Source: Hormiphora californensis (Eukaryota; Ctenophora; Tentaculata; Cydippida; Pleurobrachiidae). From it: a stretch of DNA of 64,000 nt. Position numbers and translations under genes: made by a program. Positions 51,186 to 63,559 of the stretch are shown piece after piece. The notes below the pieces were generated by a model that saw only the letters and a list, made by a program, of their open reading frames with translations, ran no database searches and had not been told where the DNA came from. Location: positions 5,483,488-5,547,487 of the forward strand of contig CM035358.1 in NCBI GenBank assembly GCA_020137815.1. Reading direction: 5' to 3'. Within the stretch, counting starts at the first letter, position 1, and every line of letters starts with the position of its first letter.

Positions 51186-52010
51186 GAGAACCCAGAGAGC
51201 TCTGTCCTTCTAGAAAACCTTCATAGTAATGCAGCTATTCAAAAGATGACCTATAGAAATACCTTACAAAAGTACATTTAGCATTGCTGCACTTGCCTAG
51301 CTAGTTTCGTGGGCCCCGTAAAGGAGGGTTAGAACATTGCTGCACTGCTACTCGATTTCCTTGTTCAGTAATCGGTAATCTACCATCATATGTACAATGA
51401 TTTCCATTAGCATATGAACTTTATCTTACTTTCCTTATTTCGCTTCTGACCTCAATCTCTCTTTCAGGCCTTTTTCTGCTTTCTGCATCATAACCTCTTT
51501 CCGACCTCTATCTCTCTTTCAGGCCTTTTTCTGCTTTCTGACCTTTTTCCGACCTCTATCTCTCTCTTTCTCTCATTTGATCATTACCGCCGCCGACTCC
51601 CTATGATTATCTGTAAATGCCTTTAGCAGATTACATAATGGAGTGGACGGTATATTATCTTGTTATGTATACTATATAGCTTGAATGGTATACACACAGT
51701 GCAGCACATTGAGCGCCCTCATTCAGTCATGCACACACATTAAATTATAGGGGAACAACAGACATTTGAATATTACACATGTGTGTGTGTATTCATGTGT
51801 GTCTCTTTTGCATTCGCGAACAGCTTGACACTGCTTTTTAAGGTTTTCTGTCAACTTTGAGTCTCCCTTGATGAGATTTTGCTTCTTCTGATATTATATC
51901 GAGGGTACACATCTATTTACCTGTCTGTCCTTTATTTCTTTCTCTCTTTTTTTAGGAACCTGGGATACTGCAGGTTCTCCCCCTCATCTTGGTCTTTTCT
52001 GATAGCCTGT

Positions 52011-52103
52011 TTGGTAACGCAATTACCCCTACATTGCGGGCACGCTAAAACGTGCCTTACTATCGCAATGCCCTACAGAGTAGAGGGGTAATTTCGTTAC
52101 CAA
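52011..52103. mobile_element. 93-bp palindromic MITE with 18-bp flanking duplication
   Basis: ttggtaacgcaattacccct pairs with aggggtaatttcgttaccaa. The 18-base sequence tcttttctgatagcctgt flanks it directly at 51993-52010 and 52104-52121. Confidence 0.82.
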
Positions 52104-52684
52104 TCTTTTCTGATAGCCTGTCTGTCCTTTCATAAGCATATCACTTCCAAGACAATGACGCCTAGAACTCAGTTCATGATATGATTTGTCTATTTTTAGG
52201 TAAATGCATATATTTAATTTTAAGGAACGGAATTATGAGCTGTTCATTTTATTTTATGGTGCGGCTGATTCATTTAGACCTTCCATAATTATTCAATTGA
52301 ATTGAAGTAAATATCCCAGCTATCATTTAGAGCTCTTCACTCTAAATATATCGCACCAACTTTGAGAAGTCGGAGACGAGGTTACTCCTCCACCCCCCCC
52401 CTTTGATCGCACTAGCTTTTTGCCTCTTCCGACTTCCATCTCTTTATCTCTAGTTGTATTCAAACGTTTGCTTTCTCGAGATAAGATTGACACCTATATC
52501 GTGAATGTGTAGCTAACTCTTGTAACTTTACGAAATAAAAAATGGGATCTTTACTAAAAAAAAGAAGAAATAATTTTAACCACGCTAATTACTCAGAACA
52601 GAGATTAAATTGCAAATTGTGGAAAAGAGAGGAAGAAATCTAGGAGAAATCACCTTCGTAAGACGTGCCACCAGTAGTGCAATT

Positions 52685-52685
<1 letters not shown>

Positions 52686-52739
<54 letters not shown>
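52686..52739. repeat. CT microsatellite
   Basis: Pure CT run of 54 bp. Confidence 0.95.
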
Positions 52740-52740
<1 letters not shown>

Positions 52741-53009
52741 GGCCATTAGTGGTTGGAACTATATAGTGGTTGGAACAACTTCGCTTGACATGAGTACCTG
52801 CTCCTACACACACACACGTACACCCATGCACACACACACCCATAGACTCTCTCAATGTCCCTCTCTCATATCTTTCTCTCTCATATCTTTCTCTCTCTCT
52901 CTTCGGGAGTGGAACAATCTTGGACAATTTAATCTACATTTTCGTATTACCACCTACAGCTATTCTAGATCGTGATACACCACCTATTTAGCTTGTCCCT
53001 TTAGTAGTA

Positions 53010-53940
53010 GAGTCGATATTAGGTCATCCAGTATTGATTGTCGTTGGGCTTTTATCGGAAAAATGGTTTGAGATATAGCAAAATGGACTTCACCACTGTT
53101 TTTCTCACTCGATTTTGGATCGGAATACAATGCCTGATATTGGAATATGGTTGTTCTCGGTTCCCACCAGGCAATTTTCTCTACCCCACTCTTGTTGCCG
53201 CTGCAAATGAAAAATTGCAATTTTCGAGTTTAAGAACTAAAGCTACTTCTTAAAAATGGTACCAGAGTGATGTTTTGATGCATCAAGCTCGTTCATTGGA
53301 CAATTATCTATCGTTTCAGATGTAATAAAACATCCTATTTTTGTTTTTTCACTGAGCAATTGGCTTCCAAAAAGTTTTGGTAAAAATTAGAAACTTTTAC
53401 TTCCGGGTCTCATCAGGATTGGCTTTTAATCAAAAACTCTGCAGTAAAAGATAGTTCTAAGTAAGTTCTAAGACATAGTGAAGCCAATTATGTAATTTGT
53501 TGACTTTGAAATTGACTAATCGATGTTTTCGAACAAACCCCCGAAACGGGCCAGTTTTTTGTTCACTTTTTCGCTTTTTTGTGTAACATTTACTGCTTTA
53601 GAGGTTATTAGTGAACTCGCAGAGACTTAAATCGCATATATAAATCATCCTTGGGCGATTTGCTATCGATTAAGCACCATGGGAGCTTAAAAGAATGTAC
53701 CAGTTTTCCTAGAGACTCGTTTTAAAAAGATTGGTAACCCCGTGCAGCGGCAACAAGAGTGGGGTAGATAGAATACCCTGCTGGGAACCGAGAACAACCA
53801 CATACCAATATCAGGCATTGTATTCCGATCCAAAATCGAGTGAGAAAAACGGTAGTGAAGTCCATTTTGGTCTATCTCAAACCATTTTCCTATACAAGCC
53901 TAACGACAATCAATACTGGATGACCTAATATTAGCACACT
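53010..53940. mobile_element. Inverted-repeat element with a 500-bp loop
   Basis: Arms of about 200 bp (53018-53222 and 53735-53937) are inverted copies with scattered mismatches, for example aggtcatccagtattgattg with its complement. The loop has no recognisable coding sequence. Confidence 0.75.
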
Positions 53941-54498
53941 TGCCCTTTTATAGTTAGCCTTTGCAGTCGAGCCTACTAATTTCAGTCCATGCAGAGCATA
54001 TTATACTATTCCCCCATACTCTAAGCGAGGACAGCTTGTCTGACGACCACCACATGCGTGTGTTGATCAGTATGCACATGTTCCAATACGTTTCACTGAC
54101 CTACCACGTGTATTTTGTGATTGATTGGGTACTTCTCCTCTTCTCCGATCTAATCTACTTAGTGCCAAGGTGTGACGCTTTTTCTAGCCGACCATTTCTA
54201 ATTTGTATACCCCTTGTTCTCATTCTTTTCGCTTCATATCTCTTCCTTTCTCTCTCTTTATCTCTTCCTTTCTCCCTCTCTATTCATCCTCAAGAGGGCC
54301 GATTACCAGTCAATGGGTACCTATCATAGGTATCTAAAAGTGTGCATTTTGCGATTCCCTCCTGTTCTTCTTCGCAGTACGAGAGAGAAGGAGGAAGCGT
54401 TCAGAACAATCGTAACGAGTGATATAAGACCCCCAGCAGCAGTAGAGAAAGATGGAGAGAGATGGGAGAGGGAAAGAGAGATCTAGGGGAGATAGATG

Positions 54499-54510
54499 GA
54501 GAGAGAGATA

Positions 54511-54556
<46 letters not shown>
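54499..54556. repeat. GA microsatellite
   Basis: About 58 bp of GA within a wider ct/ga-rich zone. Confidence 0.9.
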
Positions 54557-54559
<3 letters not shown>

Positions 54560-55019
54560 GCGCTCTACTCTCGCTCCCTCTCATCTCTCTCGCTCCTCCT
54601 CTCTAGCGCTCTCTCGCTCTCTCGCTAGCGATAGATAGATAGCAGAATGTGAATTAATGTGGAGGTCCTCACGGAGATAATGCAGAAATGTATAGTCTTT
54701 GGGCGAAGAGACTATAGGAGATCTAGTACGAGATAGCGGCTCTCTCGTCTATCTATATCGCGTCTCTAATCTCGTTCGATATATATTCTCTCTTTCTCTC
54801 TCTCTCTCTCTTTTCTCTCTCTCTCGCCCTCTTTTCCTCGTCTAGTAAAAGGGGAGGAGCATTGGGAGTGTGAACATCACAAGACCGTTACGATCGATTC
54901 CCCTCTGACTCTGACTCTCCCTCTCTCTAGTTCTTGGGACCTTGTATACCACCTGTTTAGTTTGCATTTGTAGGAGCTGTGTAAGCGTTATCGTATAGCA
55001 GCAGTTGGCAGATAATTAA

Positions 55020-56322
55020 GGGTACACCTGGCGTTTTTCATCATCGAGTGCCCAACCAAATGACTTCACCAGGGTTTAGGCCATACAAAATGGACCTCAA
55101 ATATGCAATTTTAGCCCTAAAGTCGAATTCATATTTTTGCTACAGCCTATTTTCAAAGTGGCGTTTTTTCAATTTTTGGTGGAATTTTTAACCTCAGGAC
55201 CACTTTTTTTGAGATAGAAACATTAAATTCTTGGAATTTGAAGAGAATATAAAGGTAAATAAGCCCAAAGAAGGATTTTTGAAATGGAGCTTATTTCTGG
55301 CCATGAGAACGGTTTACTTTTTTGCTTCTTTGACACGCTGGCTGAGAATGTTCCCATGCTTCATTAGAGATGAAAATCTGGAAATAGTTGCTCAAAACGA
55401 TTATCTATGTGGCCCAAAAATTTTGGAACTTTCCCGCCAAAGATGTGGTGTACAGGGCTTGTTTTGTGAAACCCATCTTTTTGAAAAAGAGGGAAATTCC
55501 CTGTATCTCAAAAACGGATGATCGTAGAGACCTGCGACCAAGCTTAATCGATTCAGAAGGTCCGATTTTGGGGGGGTCTTCTGAGAGACATTTTGCTCCT
55601 ACTCCAACCGTTTTTGCTGTACTTGCAAAAAACCAATTCTATGAAAAGGGGGAACAACTCTATTCCAGTAGCCTGCTTCGGGCTGATTTCCCCCTTACTT
55701 ACTGATTCCTTTTTCGCAATTACAGCAAAAACGGTTGGAGTAGGAGCAAAATGTCTCTCAGAAGACCCCCCCAAAATCGGACCTTCTGAATCGATTAAGC
55801 TTGGTCGCAGGTCTCTACGATCATCCGTTTTTGAGATACAGGGAATTTCCCTCTTTTTCAAAAAGATGGGTTTCACAAAACAAGCCCTGTACACCACATC
55901 TTTGGCGGGAAAGTTCCAAAATTTTTGGGCCACATAGATAATCGTTTTGAGCAACTATTTCCAGATTTTCATCTCTAATGAAGCATGGGAACATTCTCAG
56001 CCACCGTGTCAAAGAAGCAAAAAAGTAAACCGTTCTCATGGCCAGAAATAAGCTCCATTTCAAAAATCCTTCTTTGGGCTTATTTACCTTTATATTCTCT
56101 TCAAATTCCAAGAATTTAATGTTTCTATCTCAAAAAAAGTGGTCCTGAGGTTAAAAATTCCACCAAAAATTGAAAAAACGCCACTTTGAAAATAGGCTGT
56201 AGCAAAAATATGAATTCGACTTTAGGGCTAAAATTGCATATTTGAGGTCCATTTTGTATGGCCTAAACCCTGGTGAAGTCATTTGGTTGGGCACTCGATG
56301 ATGAAAAACGCCAGGTGTACCC
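55020..56322. mobile_element. 1,303-bp palindrome, TTAA-flanked, copy 2
   Basis: Same length and near-identical sequence to 43900-45202, with TTAA at 55016-55019 and 56323-56326. It ends only 90 bp before the first channel exon. Confidence 0.9.
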
Positions 56323-56412
56323 TTAATAGTGTGCACCTCTAGTAAGTTGGGATCAGAGCTACCCAGTGATTCCTCTACTGCAGCAGCTGCCATAGTGCCG
56401 CCTCCACCACAG

Positions 56413-56534
56413 CCACCATGCGAGTTAGGCTACAAGAGGATGAAGATGTATCGTACAACCCGTTCAGCACTAACACCAGCAGAAGCCGCTCTCCTGCCGC
56501 TCACCTAATATGCCTTGCTCCCTATTCAGAGAAG
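56413..56534 (+). CDS. Kv exon A: N-terminus before T1
   Basis: From ATG 56418 it encodes 39 residues (M-R-V-R-L-Q-E-D-E-D...A-P-Y-S-E-K) and leaves phase 0 at GTAGGA. The sequence just before the ATG (cctccaccacag) can act as an acceptor, giving phase 1 in. The exon may therefore be either a first exon or a second exon reached from upstream first exons. Confidence 0.65.
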
Positions 56535-59500
56535 GTAGGAGAATGAGAGAATGATTCGTACTATTCGAATATGCTAAGTGTTTATGCAAGCGTGATCCTG
56601 TGGGCAGCAGTAATTGCGTTTGATTCATACTTTTTTGTTGTTAGTCTCTCTTGAATAAATTGAACTTAAGGAATGAAAGCGTCTTTATTTGTTAAACTTC
56701 TCGAAAAAACTGAGGTACAACTAAATTCTAAAACACAATTTACACCATTATGTCATGACAAATTAAACTATACAGTGTACTAGCAGACTGACTACATATT
56801 AGTTTTTAAATTTGGTATGAATTTGCTGCAGTGGAGACTATTTACAACGAGGTTTACAACCAATAACCATCCGGTTGTTAGCCAAGTGATTGTCTCATAA
56901 AAGATTGCCATCTCCGAACCTGGCCGAATCATGTTGCTGGATTGGAAATAAAGGGCACAAAAAACTTCTTCCCCTGATTGACTGATTCTTAATTGAATTT
57001 TAGTGCACTGCTAAATCGTACTTGAAGTAATTTCCTCCAAACAGCGACAAGAAAAACAATTCTCCCCCTCACTACTTGGTTACCATGGTTACTACTTGGT
57101 TACCATGGTACAAAACAATTCTCCCCCTCAGATGGATGATGACGAAGATGAAGAGCCAGATTTTGATACAATCATAATAAACGTGTCGGGGAAGAAATTC
57201 GAAACTTGTCTCAGGACATTATCACGATTCCCAGACACCAGACTTGGTAGCGTAAAGGTACATATTATACCTTTTTTTAGCGAAGGACAGCCGCCAGGGG
57301 AAGGGTGGTAATAGAATATAGAACCTATTATACTATGTACCTATGTACTACTATACTACTCTGACGGATTTGTGGGGCTGTTAGCCATATCTCAGAACTT
57401 GTTTTGTTGAAACATAGAACACCTATCAATTGCAATATAACTCTATTCTCAGACACGGCAACGTTATTGGAACAAATTGAAAAACGAATATTACTTTGAC
57501 CGGAACCAAGAGGCGTTTCACGCTGTTTTATATTACTACCAGTCACATGGATCACTCTACATGCCCCCGTCCATACAAGAACACATTTTTTATCAGGTAA
57601 TTATTATACAGCTCTGAATTACAATTTAACACAGAGCATTTACTGTAGTATGGTGTTTATTGAAAGGCTGAAGTAGCTAAATAACAATGCGAAGAAGTGT
57701 TCAACTAATTACAGCATACATTTTTCAGGAGTTAGACTTTTGGGGGATACATCCGGAGCATGAAAGAAGAACAGAAAATGGGTTTGCGTTAGTCGACGAA
57801 GTTGATCCGCAAAAGCAGGCACACGACTTTCGCTGGGGCGAAATGCAGAAAACTATGTATATCTTCCTGAATAAACCCAAGTCGAGTTTCGGAGCTCGAA
57901 TATGGGCTTCCGTGGACATCTTTGTTATTCTTTGCAGCGTCATTAATTTGGTAAGCAGTCAAACAAATTGATTGGATAAAACCCACACTTTGTTAAACCA
58001 AAACGATTTTTTAAATTACCTCTAGATTTAAGTTTATATTTCTGACCAATATTTTTCCAGGTAGTCGAATCGTATGGGAATAAAAACCGTAGCCCTGGAG
58101 ATACGACAACGCCCTACTTCTTTGTCGACGCAACTTGTGTATTATTTTTTAGTACAGATATCATCCTTCGGTGTCTTGTAGCGCCGGTTAGTCAACAAGA
58201 TTCATATCTCACGATATGAGCATATAGATATGATTATTAGTTGGTTTCATTCATTACTTTAAGTGATAAATTTAATTTAACTAATTCTACAATTACTGAA
58301 CCTTTTATCCTGTCAGGATATCGGAAATTTTTTCAAAAAGCCTCTAAATTGGTTTGATTTCTTGGCGATTATGCCCTTTTATATGGAACTATCAATGGGA
58401 AGTTTTATGCGATCGGGAAATCTCAACAACAATATTATTATGCCTTTTAAAATCCTCAGGTATATAAACACACTTGATTTACACACACACTGCACAGTGG
58501 TTCTATTTTATACACTACTGTAAATTTCAATTTACCAGGCCCAACAACAGCTTTCTAAGAAAATGGACATTTAACTATTTTATTTTAATAGACTCTTGAC
58601 TCTCATGTTTCTATTGTGACAAGTGAAACAAGGTTTCCGCATCCCCGGATCGAGCACTCTACCAGGATACAAACTTCTAAATCTAACTAGACTCTCATGT
58701 TTCGTAATTTTTGTTCCCTCCAGGATATTCCGGATAACGAGAGTCCTAAAATTAATTCGGCACAGCGGGAGACTTATTCTTATGATCCAGGTATTCATTG
58801 CTACCCTACCAGAAAACTATTGAACGGGTCCCGCGATTAGGGTACACTCAGTCGCATGCTAGATCCATGCTCACCGAAGGGCGAAGGGTGTGAATAAGGG
58901 TATCGCGTGGTGAGCGTGGGGGGATAGAAGCGTAGAGTCTATTTTTGGCCCGAAAAAACAAAAGACGGTTATTAAGCAGTATGCTCCTTTGTCAACAAAA
59001 AAAATACGGTTATTTAGCCGCCCTCATCAAAAAAAGCAGCATGCTCCTTCATCAAAAAATCTATCTCCAGGTGTTACTGGACTGTGTTTACGAGTTATGT
59101 ATGTTGCTGGTTATCTGGCTAATGGGTGTCTTCATCTTCGGGACAATCATGTTCTACATTGAACATGAACAACCCAACACAGCCTTTAAATCCATCATGC
59201 ATTCCTGCTGGTGGAGTGTGGTCTCCATGTCAACGGTATGTGAGTTTTGGCAAATTGCCCACAGTGATTTGTGCATCCATGGTGTTACCATGGTAATAAC
59301 AATCGACTTTCGTGTGTGTGACATGATGAGAGTTTTAAGCATTCAAAACAATATCCCCTAACCTGGGGTTTCTTAAGATGTACGTGTGTGCGTGTGAAAC
59401 TTTCTTCAAAAAGATCATTATATCCCCAAAATAAATCAAAGCCTAGAAAATAGAGAATGAAGCGACCATGTGTAATCGAGTGTGTGCGTGTGGGAGCCCT

Positions 59501-60937
59501 TAAAACATCATCATCCAAAATTTCATCCATATCCAGTCCCTCTCTCGTAGAGAGTCCCTGGATAACAAGAATTTACAAATGTTCTCCCCCTCTCTTGCTA
59601 ACTACTAGGTTGGCTATGGAGATATGTATCCTACAACAGCCATAGGAAAGGTGGTAACCTCGGTCCTAGTTTTCTGTTCCATGGTATTCCTTGCCCTGCC
59701 GATGACCATCATTGTGTCAAAGTTTAATAAGGCGTTCGAGACTCTGAAAAAGCCCAGGAGAAAGTCCGCCAAACCACCGAGATCGGCGGGGAGTGGAGGA
59801 CGAGGAGGAGGAGGAAATCAGTAGATCTAGTGAGGATACATCTCGTCTTTGTATTCTTTAATGTGTTCTAGCTATATAGTCTCCTCTATCTTCCTCTATC
59901 TTTCTACTAATCTCTCTCTTTAGTGGGTGCTATAAAGTATTCTAAACGAACTGATCTGCAATCTCCGAACTTTTCGAAACAAAAAGGAATTTTGAGGGTT
60001 TTGAAGATTTCTTTTTAAAATTAGTATAGGTTGATTTCTCTTCGATAAAACTGAATAAGGTTGATTTCTCTTCAATAAAAACTGAATAACAATCTGACTT
60101 CTGACTTCTCTTTTACCCCCTCCCTTTGTACAATTGTGATGCTGACAACTGGTCTTGCCATACCTTCAACTTGCAGCTCTGATCTACACAAAAACATCTT
60201 CCCTCTTCTTCTAAGAAGAGAAGAAGAAAATCTTCCCTCTTCTTCTAAGAAAAGATGAAGAAAATCTTTCCTATTCTTTTTAGAATAGAAGAACATCTTC
60301 CCTGATAATGTTTCCTTTATCTTCCTGAACTTCTTTTTTCTGTGAATCAACCTGCGTGTACCACTGATCTTGTGATTGAAGCATGAAAAGAATGAATGTA
60401 GTGTGTGTGTTCATTAAACAACGTACCCTCTAATAACTGATCCTAATAGTTCTTTAAGCATGACAACCGCACTCCTAAAGACCTTTTTTTCAACTGTTCA
60501 CCCCCCCCCCTTGTCGTGCCCAACACGTGCACGAGTTTGGGGTGAATAGTTTTAAAAAAATGGACTTTACACTCACATGACATCTCATCCTAACTCCCCT
60601 CTCCCCTCTTCAGGTGGGATACGGTGATATGTACCCAGAAACCTGGATTGGTAAAATCGTTGCATCTATTCTAGTCTTCGTCTCCATGGTCTACCTGGCC
60701 CTTCCAATGACGATCATCGTATCCAAATTCAACAAGGCCTTCGAGAAATTCAAACCGGAGAGCGAAAAAAGGGAGCAAGAGGCAGCGATGAGAGAGTCAG
60801 CGAAGCAGCGGATGCATCATTCCTCACCACAACATCAAAAGACTGAAAATTGTAACAACAGTGTCGGCAGTAGGAGGGCTCCATCATACTCAAAACTGGA
60901 TAAAATACCCCCGCCGGGGAGCGAGTTGAACACCTAG
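56413..60937 (+). CDS. Shaker-type voltage-gated potassium channel gene
   Basis: Exons: 56413-56534, 57132-57251, 57453-57596, 57729-57950, 58061-58186, 58317-58459, 58724-58790, 59071-59235, then alternative 3' exons 59609-59824 or 60614-60937. From the ATG at 56418 (context gccaccATGc) the product is 439 or 475 residues. Order: T1 tetramerisation domain, S1-S4 sensor, S5, pore with T-V-G-Y-G-D, S6. The channel would form tetramers in the plasma membrane and pass K+ on depolarisation (established for the family). The N-terminus before T1 is short, and upstream phase-1 exons may supply alternatives. S6 lacks the usual PxP. Confidence 0.93.
57132..57596 (+). CDS. Kv exons B-C: T1 tetramerisation domain
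   Basis: Exon B (57132-57251) starts M-D-D-D-E-D-E-E and holds I-I-I-N-V-S-G-K-K-F-E-T and L-S-R-F-P-D-T-R-L-G. Exon C (57453-57596) holds N-E-Y-Y-F-D-R-N-Q-E-A-F and L-Y-Y-Y-Q-S-H-G, hallmark T1 strings. The acidic start of exon B could itself be an initiator Met. Confidence 0.92.
57729..58790 (+). CDS. Kv exons D-G: end of T1, S1-S4 voltage sensor
   Basis: Exon D (57729-57950) ends in S1 (I-W-A-S-V-D-I-F-V-I-L-C-S). Exon E (58061-58186) holds S2, where Asp replaces both conserved Glu positions (F-V-D-A-T, S-T-D-I-I-L-R). Exon F (58317-58459) holds S3 with the conserved Asp (N-W-F-D-F-L-A-I-M-P-F) and begins S4. Exon G (58724-58790) completes S4: R-I-F-R-I-T-R-V-L-K-L-I-R-H-S, with basic residues every third position. 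The phase-2 split falls within the first S4 Arg codon. Confidence 0.92.
59071..59235 (+). CDS. Kv exon H: S5 and pore helix
   Basis: Encodes S5 (L-C-M-L-L-V-I-W-L-M-G-V-F-I-F-G), the turret (Y-I-E-H-E-Q-P-N) and the pore helix W-W-S-V-V-S-M-S-T. It ends in phase 0 directly before the V-G-Y-G-D of the next exon. Confidence 0.93.
59609..59824 (+). CDS. Kv terminal exon Ia: selectivity filter, S6, short C-terminus
   Basis: Begins V-G-Y-G-D-M-Y-P-T-T-A, continues with S6 (V-F-C-S-M-V-F-L-A-L-P-M-T-I-I-V) and ends after a basic, glycine-rich tail (K-K-P-R-R-K-S-A-K, G-G-R-G-G-G-G) at TAG. 71 residues. An AATAAA lies at 60074. Confidence 0.92.
   Translation, partial: VGYGDMYPTTAIGKVVTSVLVFCSMVFLALPMTIIVSKFNKAFETLKKPRRKSAKPPRSAGSGGRGGGGNQ
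60074..60079 (+). terminator. Candidate polyadenylation signal for the exon Ia transcript
   Basis: AATAAA 250 bases after the exon Ia stop and before exon Ib. This would let the short isoform end before Ib. Confidence 0.45.
60080..60613. other. Intron or UTR between alternative Kv terminal exons
   Basis: Contains tandem cttccctcttcttctaaga repeats with inverted agaagaagaaaatc (60196-60305) and a run of nine or ten C near 60502. No coding. Confidence 0.6.
60614..60937 (+). CDS. Kv terminal exon Ib: alternative selectivity filter, S6, longer C-terminus
   Basis: Begins at the same protein position as Ia (V-G-Y-G-D-M-Y-P-E-T-W), with S6 V-F-V-S-M-V-Y-L-A-L-P-M-T-I-I-V. It has a 107-residue end with a charged stretch (K-P-E-S-E-K-R-E-Q-E) and a Ser/Pro-rich tail ending E-L-N-T. 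Mutually exclusive with Ia because both begin at the same splice junction and carry stops. Confidence 0.9.
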   Translation: MGYGDMYPETWIGKIVASILVFVSMVYLALPMTIIVSKFNKAFEKFKPESEKREQEAAMRESAKQRMHHSSPQHQKTENCNNSVGSRRAPSYSKLDKIPPPGSELNT

Positions 60938-61996
60938 CGCCCCCGGGAGTTGCAAATTGTAAAATGTATAGGGACCGCATACTCAGCTCTTGTGAATGAA
61001 TTGTGAATTATATTGTAGAAACAAGGGTGAGATCTGATTATTATCATTTTGAGGCATATTGTACATGATGATATAGAAAGGGGTCTAGGATTCATGAATA
61101 CAATTTATCTGTTCACTAGATACAGGAAAGCTATAATTCGACCTGATGTTTGAGAAAGCTAGAAATGCTGTTGAATGGCAATAGTTTTATTGGGTCGAGA
61201 GAATATATAATGTGAGATTGTGAGAGAGAATTTCTCTCAGAGAAAAAGGGAGAAAGATCAGGGAGTGAATCCCGCAAAAAATGGACAATATAAAGTGGGA
61301 CGAGGGAATTACATTGAGGGTACAAAACAGTGCATAGTAGTTGTAGAGTCAGAGAGGAGTAAATTGAGAGGTGCTATAGTAATGATTAACGCTATTTCAC
61401 AATATTTTGAGGTGAGGTGAGGTGGAGATGAGGATTGAAACGAGAGATATTCGAAGAATGTGAGAGGTTTGCGGAGAAAACTGAGAGAGAGAGGAGGAGG
61501 GAGAGAGAAGGAGGGAGAGTGAGAAAAGAAGTGAGAGAAAGAGATACGAGTGTTTGTGTGAGTGAGAGAGTGAGATTTGTGTACCGCGTTTTTAGTTGCA
61601 TGAGAATGTAATATTCTGTTGCAATCTTATTTCGATTTTTTTGCGCTTTTTACAAAAAGAATTAGCTAGTTTTACTAATCCAGAAAAAGCCGAAAGTAAT
61701 TGAAAAAACGAGAGAGGCAGCTCAGCAGACCCCCCCCCCCCCATTAAAAAATGGCAAAACATCATACCTCATATAAACCGGTGATCCGGATTCCAGGGGT
61801 TAAAGCAAATGCAGAAAACAATTGACAAGTAACGATATTCCATCAACACAGCTGTCCGAGTGGCGGTGAACGAGAAAATACACAGCACACACACGAACAA
61901 CCAAACGAGCAGCAGAGTGTGAAAATGATAAACTTTTCGCGCGCAAATTCTTGTTACACACGAAACGGAGAAGAATTCTCACGCCTCGGCCTTCTT
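60938..61996. other. 3' flank of the channel gene
   Basis: Probable 3' UTR, then GA-rich interrupted sequence (61480-61575) and a C-run near 61733. No gene seen. Confidence 0.6.
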
Positions 61997-63559
61997 CTAC
62001 AAGGTGGCCCATAAATTATGATAGCGGGGAACGAGCCGTACCTCCGAAACGGTGATAGTTGTGCAAAAACAAACTACGGGAACATGCTGGAACAATTCCT
62101 GGACGACTTTTTGCAAATTATGAAATTTTTAATCAAAAGTTCATTTTTCATTCATGAACGTTCTACTGGTTCATTAATGAATTAAGGACTCTAATTTACC
62201 GAGAGTTAGGCATTTTGTTTGGGTTGAATTTATCTTTCCAATGAGCACCATAAACATCAAATTGAAGCACCAGGTCACATGGCAGTTGAGAAAATGCACA
62301 TTCATGATTTTGGCTCTTCCTGCGACTTTCAATCGGCTGTATCACGGCTAACTTTTGTTCAATCGTTTTAAAAATTTGGGAGAACATCGGAAAAGCAAAG
62401 ATCTTTCCTCACAAGAAAAATCAGGGTAAAAACTCAAAGTTCATTTTCAAGTGTTGGTAGTTCATTCCACTCCTTCAGGAACCAACATCCCTAAAGTGAT
62501 GAAAAGTGATGGTTTTTGTTTGGCCCATACCCTGCAATGATAGAGAGGTGTAAAATTACGTTTCCGGGCTAGTTAGTGGGTTTCCATGTGATCATGATGA
62601 TATCTGACACCTTTTCTGAGCCATAATTAAGGGATTTTCTCAAATTCAAGCATGTGATTTGAGTTTTTGCGATTGGTATCGTGCAGCAATGTTGAGAGAT
62701 CTCATAGCACCTCAAAAATGATGATTAGTTGAATGAAATGAGTTGATTTATGATTTAAAATTATCGTTTAGTTCATTTTTACGTCTGTTTTAATCTTTTC
62801 TATCATAAATCAACTCCTTTCATTGAACTAATCATCATTTTTGAGGTGCTATGAGATCTCTCAACATTGCTGCACGATACCAATCGCAAAAACTCAAATC
62901 ACATGCTTGAATTTGAGAAAATCCCTTAATTATGGCTCAGAAAAGGTATCAGATATCATCATGATCACATGGACACCCACTAACTAGCCTGGAAACGTAA
63001 TTTTACACCTCTCTATCATTGCAGGGTATGTGCCAAACAAAAACCATCACTTTTCATCACTTTAGGGATGTTGGTTCCTGAAGGAGTGGAATGAACTACC
63101 AACACTTGAAAATGAACTTTGAGTTTTGACCCTGATTTTTCTTGTGAGGAAAGATCTTTGATTATCCGATGTTCTCCCAAATTTTTAAAACGATTGAACA
63201 AAAGGTAGCCGTGATACAGCCGATTGAAAGTCGCAGGAAGAGCCAAAATCATGAATGTGCATTTTCTCAACTGCCATGTGACCTGGTGCTTCAATTTGAT
63301 TTTTATGGTGCTCATTGGAAAGATAAATTCAACCCAAACAAAATGCCTAACTCTCGGTAAATTAGAGTCCTTAATTCATTAATGAACGTGTAGAAAGTTC
63401 ATGAATGAAAAATGAACTTTTGAATAAAAATTTCATAATTTGCAAAAAGTCGTCCAGGAATTGTTCCAGCATGTTCCCGTAGTTTGTTTTTGCACAACTA
63501 TCACCGTTTCGGAGGTACGGCTCGTCCCCCGCTATCATAATTTATGGGCCACCTTGTAG
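61997..63559. mobile_element. 1.56-kb palindromic element, mariner-like ends
   Basis: Ends ta-caaggtggcccataaat and complement, TA-flanked. Arms are almost perfect inversions around a centre near 62770. Shares end sequence and long internal blocks with 33968-36156. Mirrored short ORFs are not genes. Confidence 0.85.

Noticed and set aside
54214-54486. Open segment with T-R-E-K-E-E-A-F string after a possible acceptor
   Set aside because: No donor or meaningful stop context, and it runs into GA-repeat translation.
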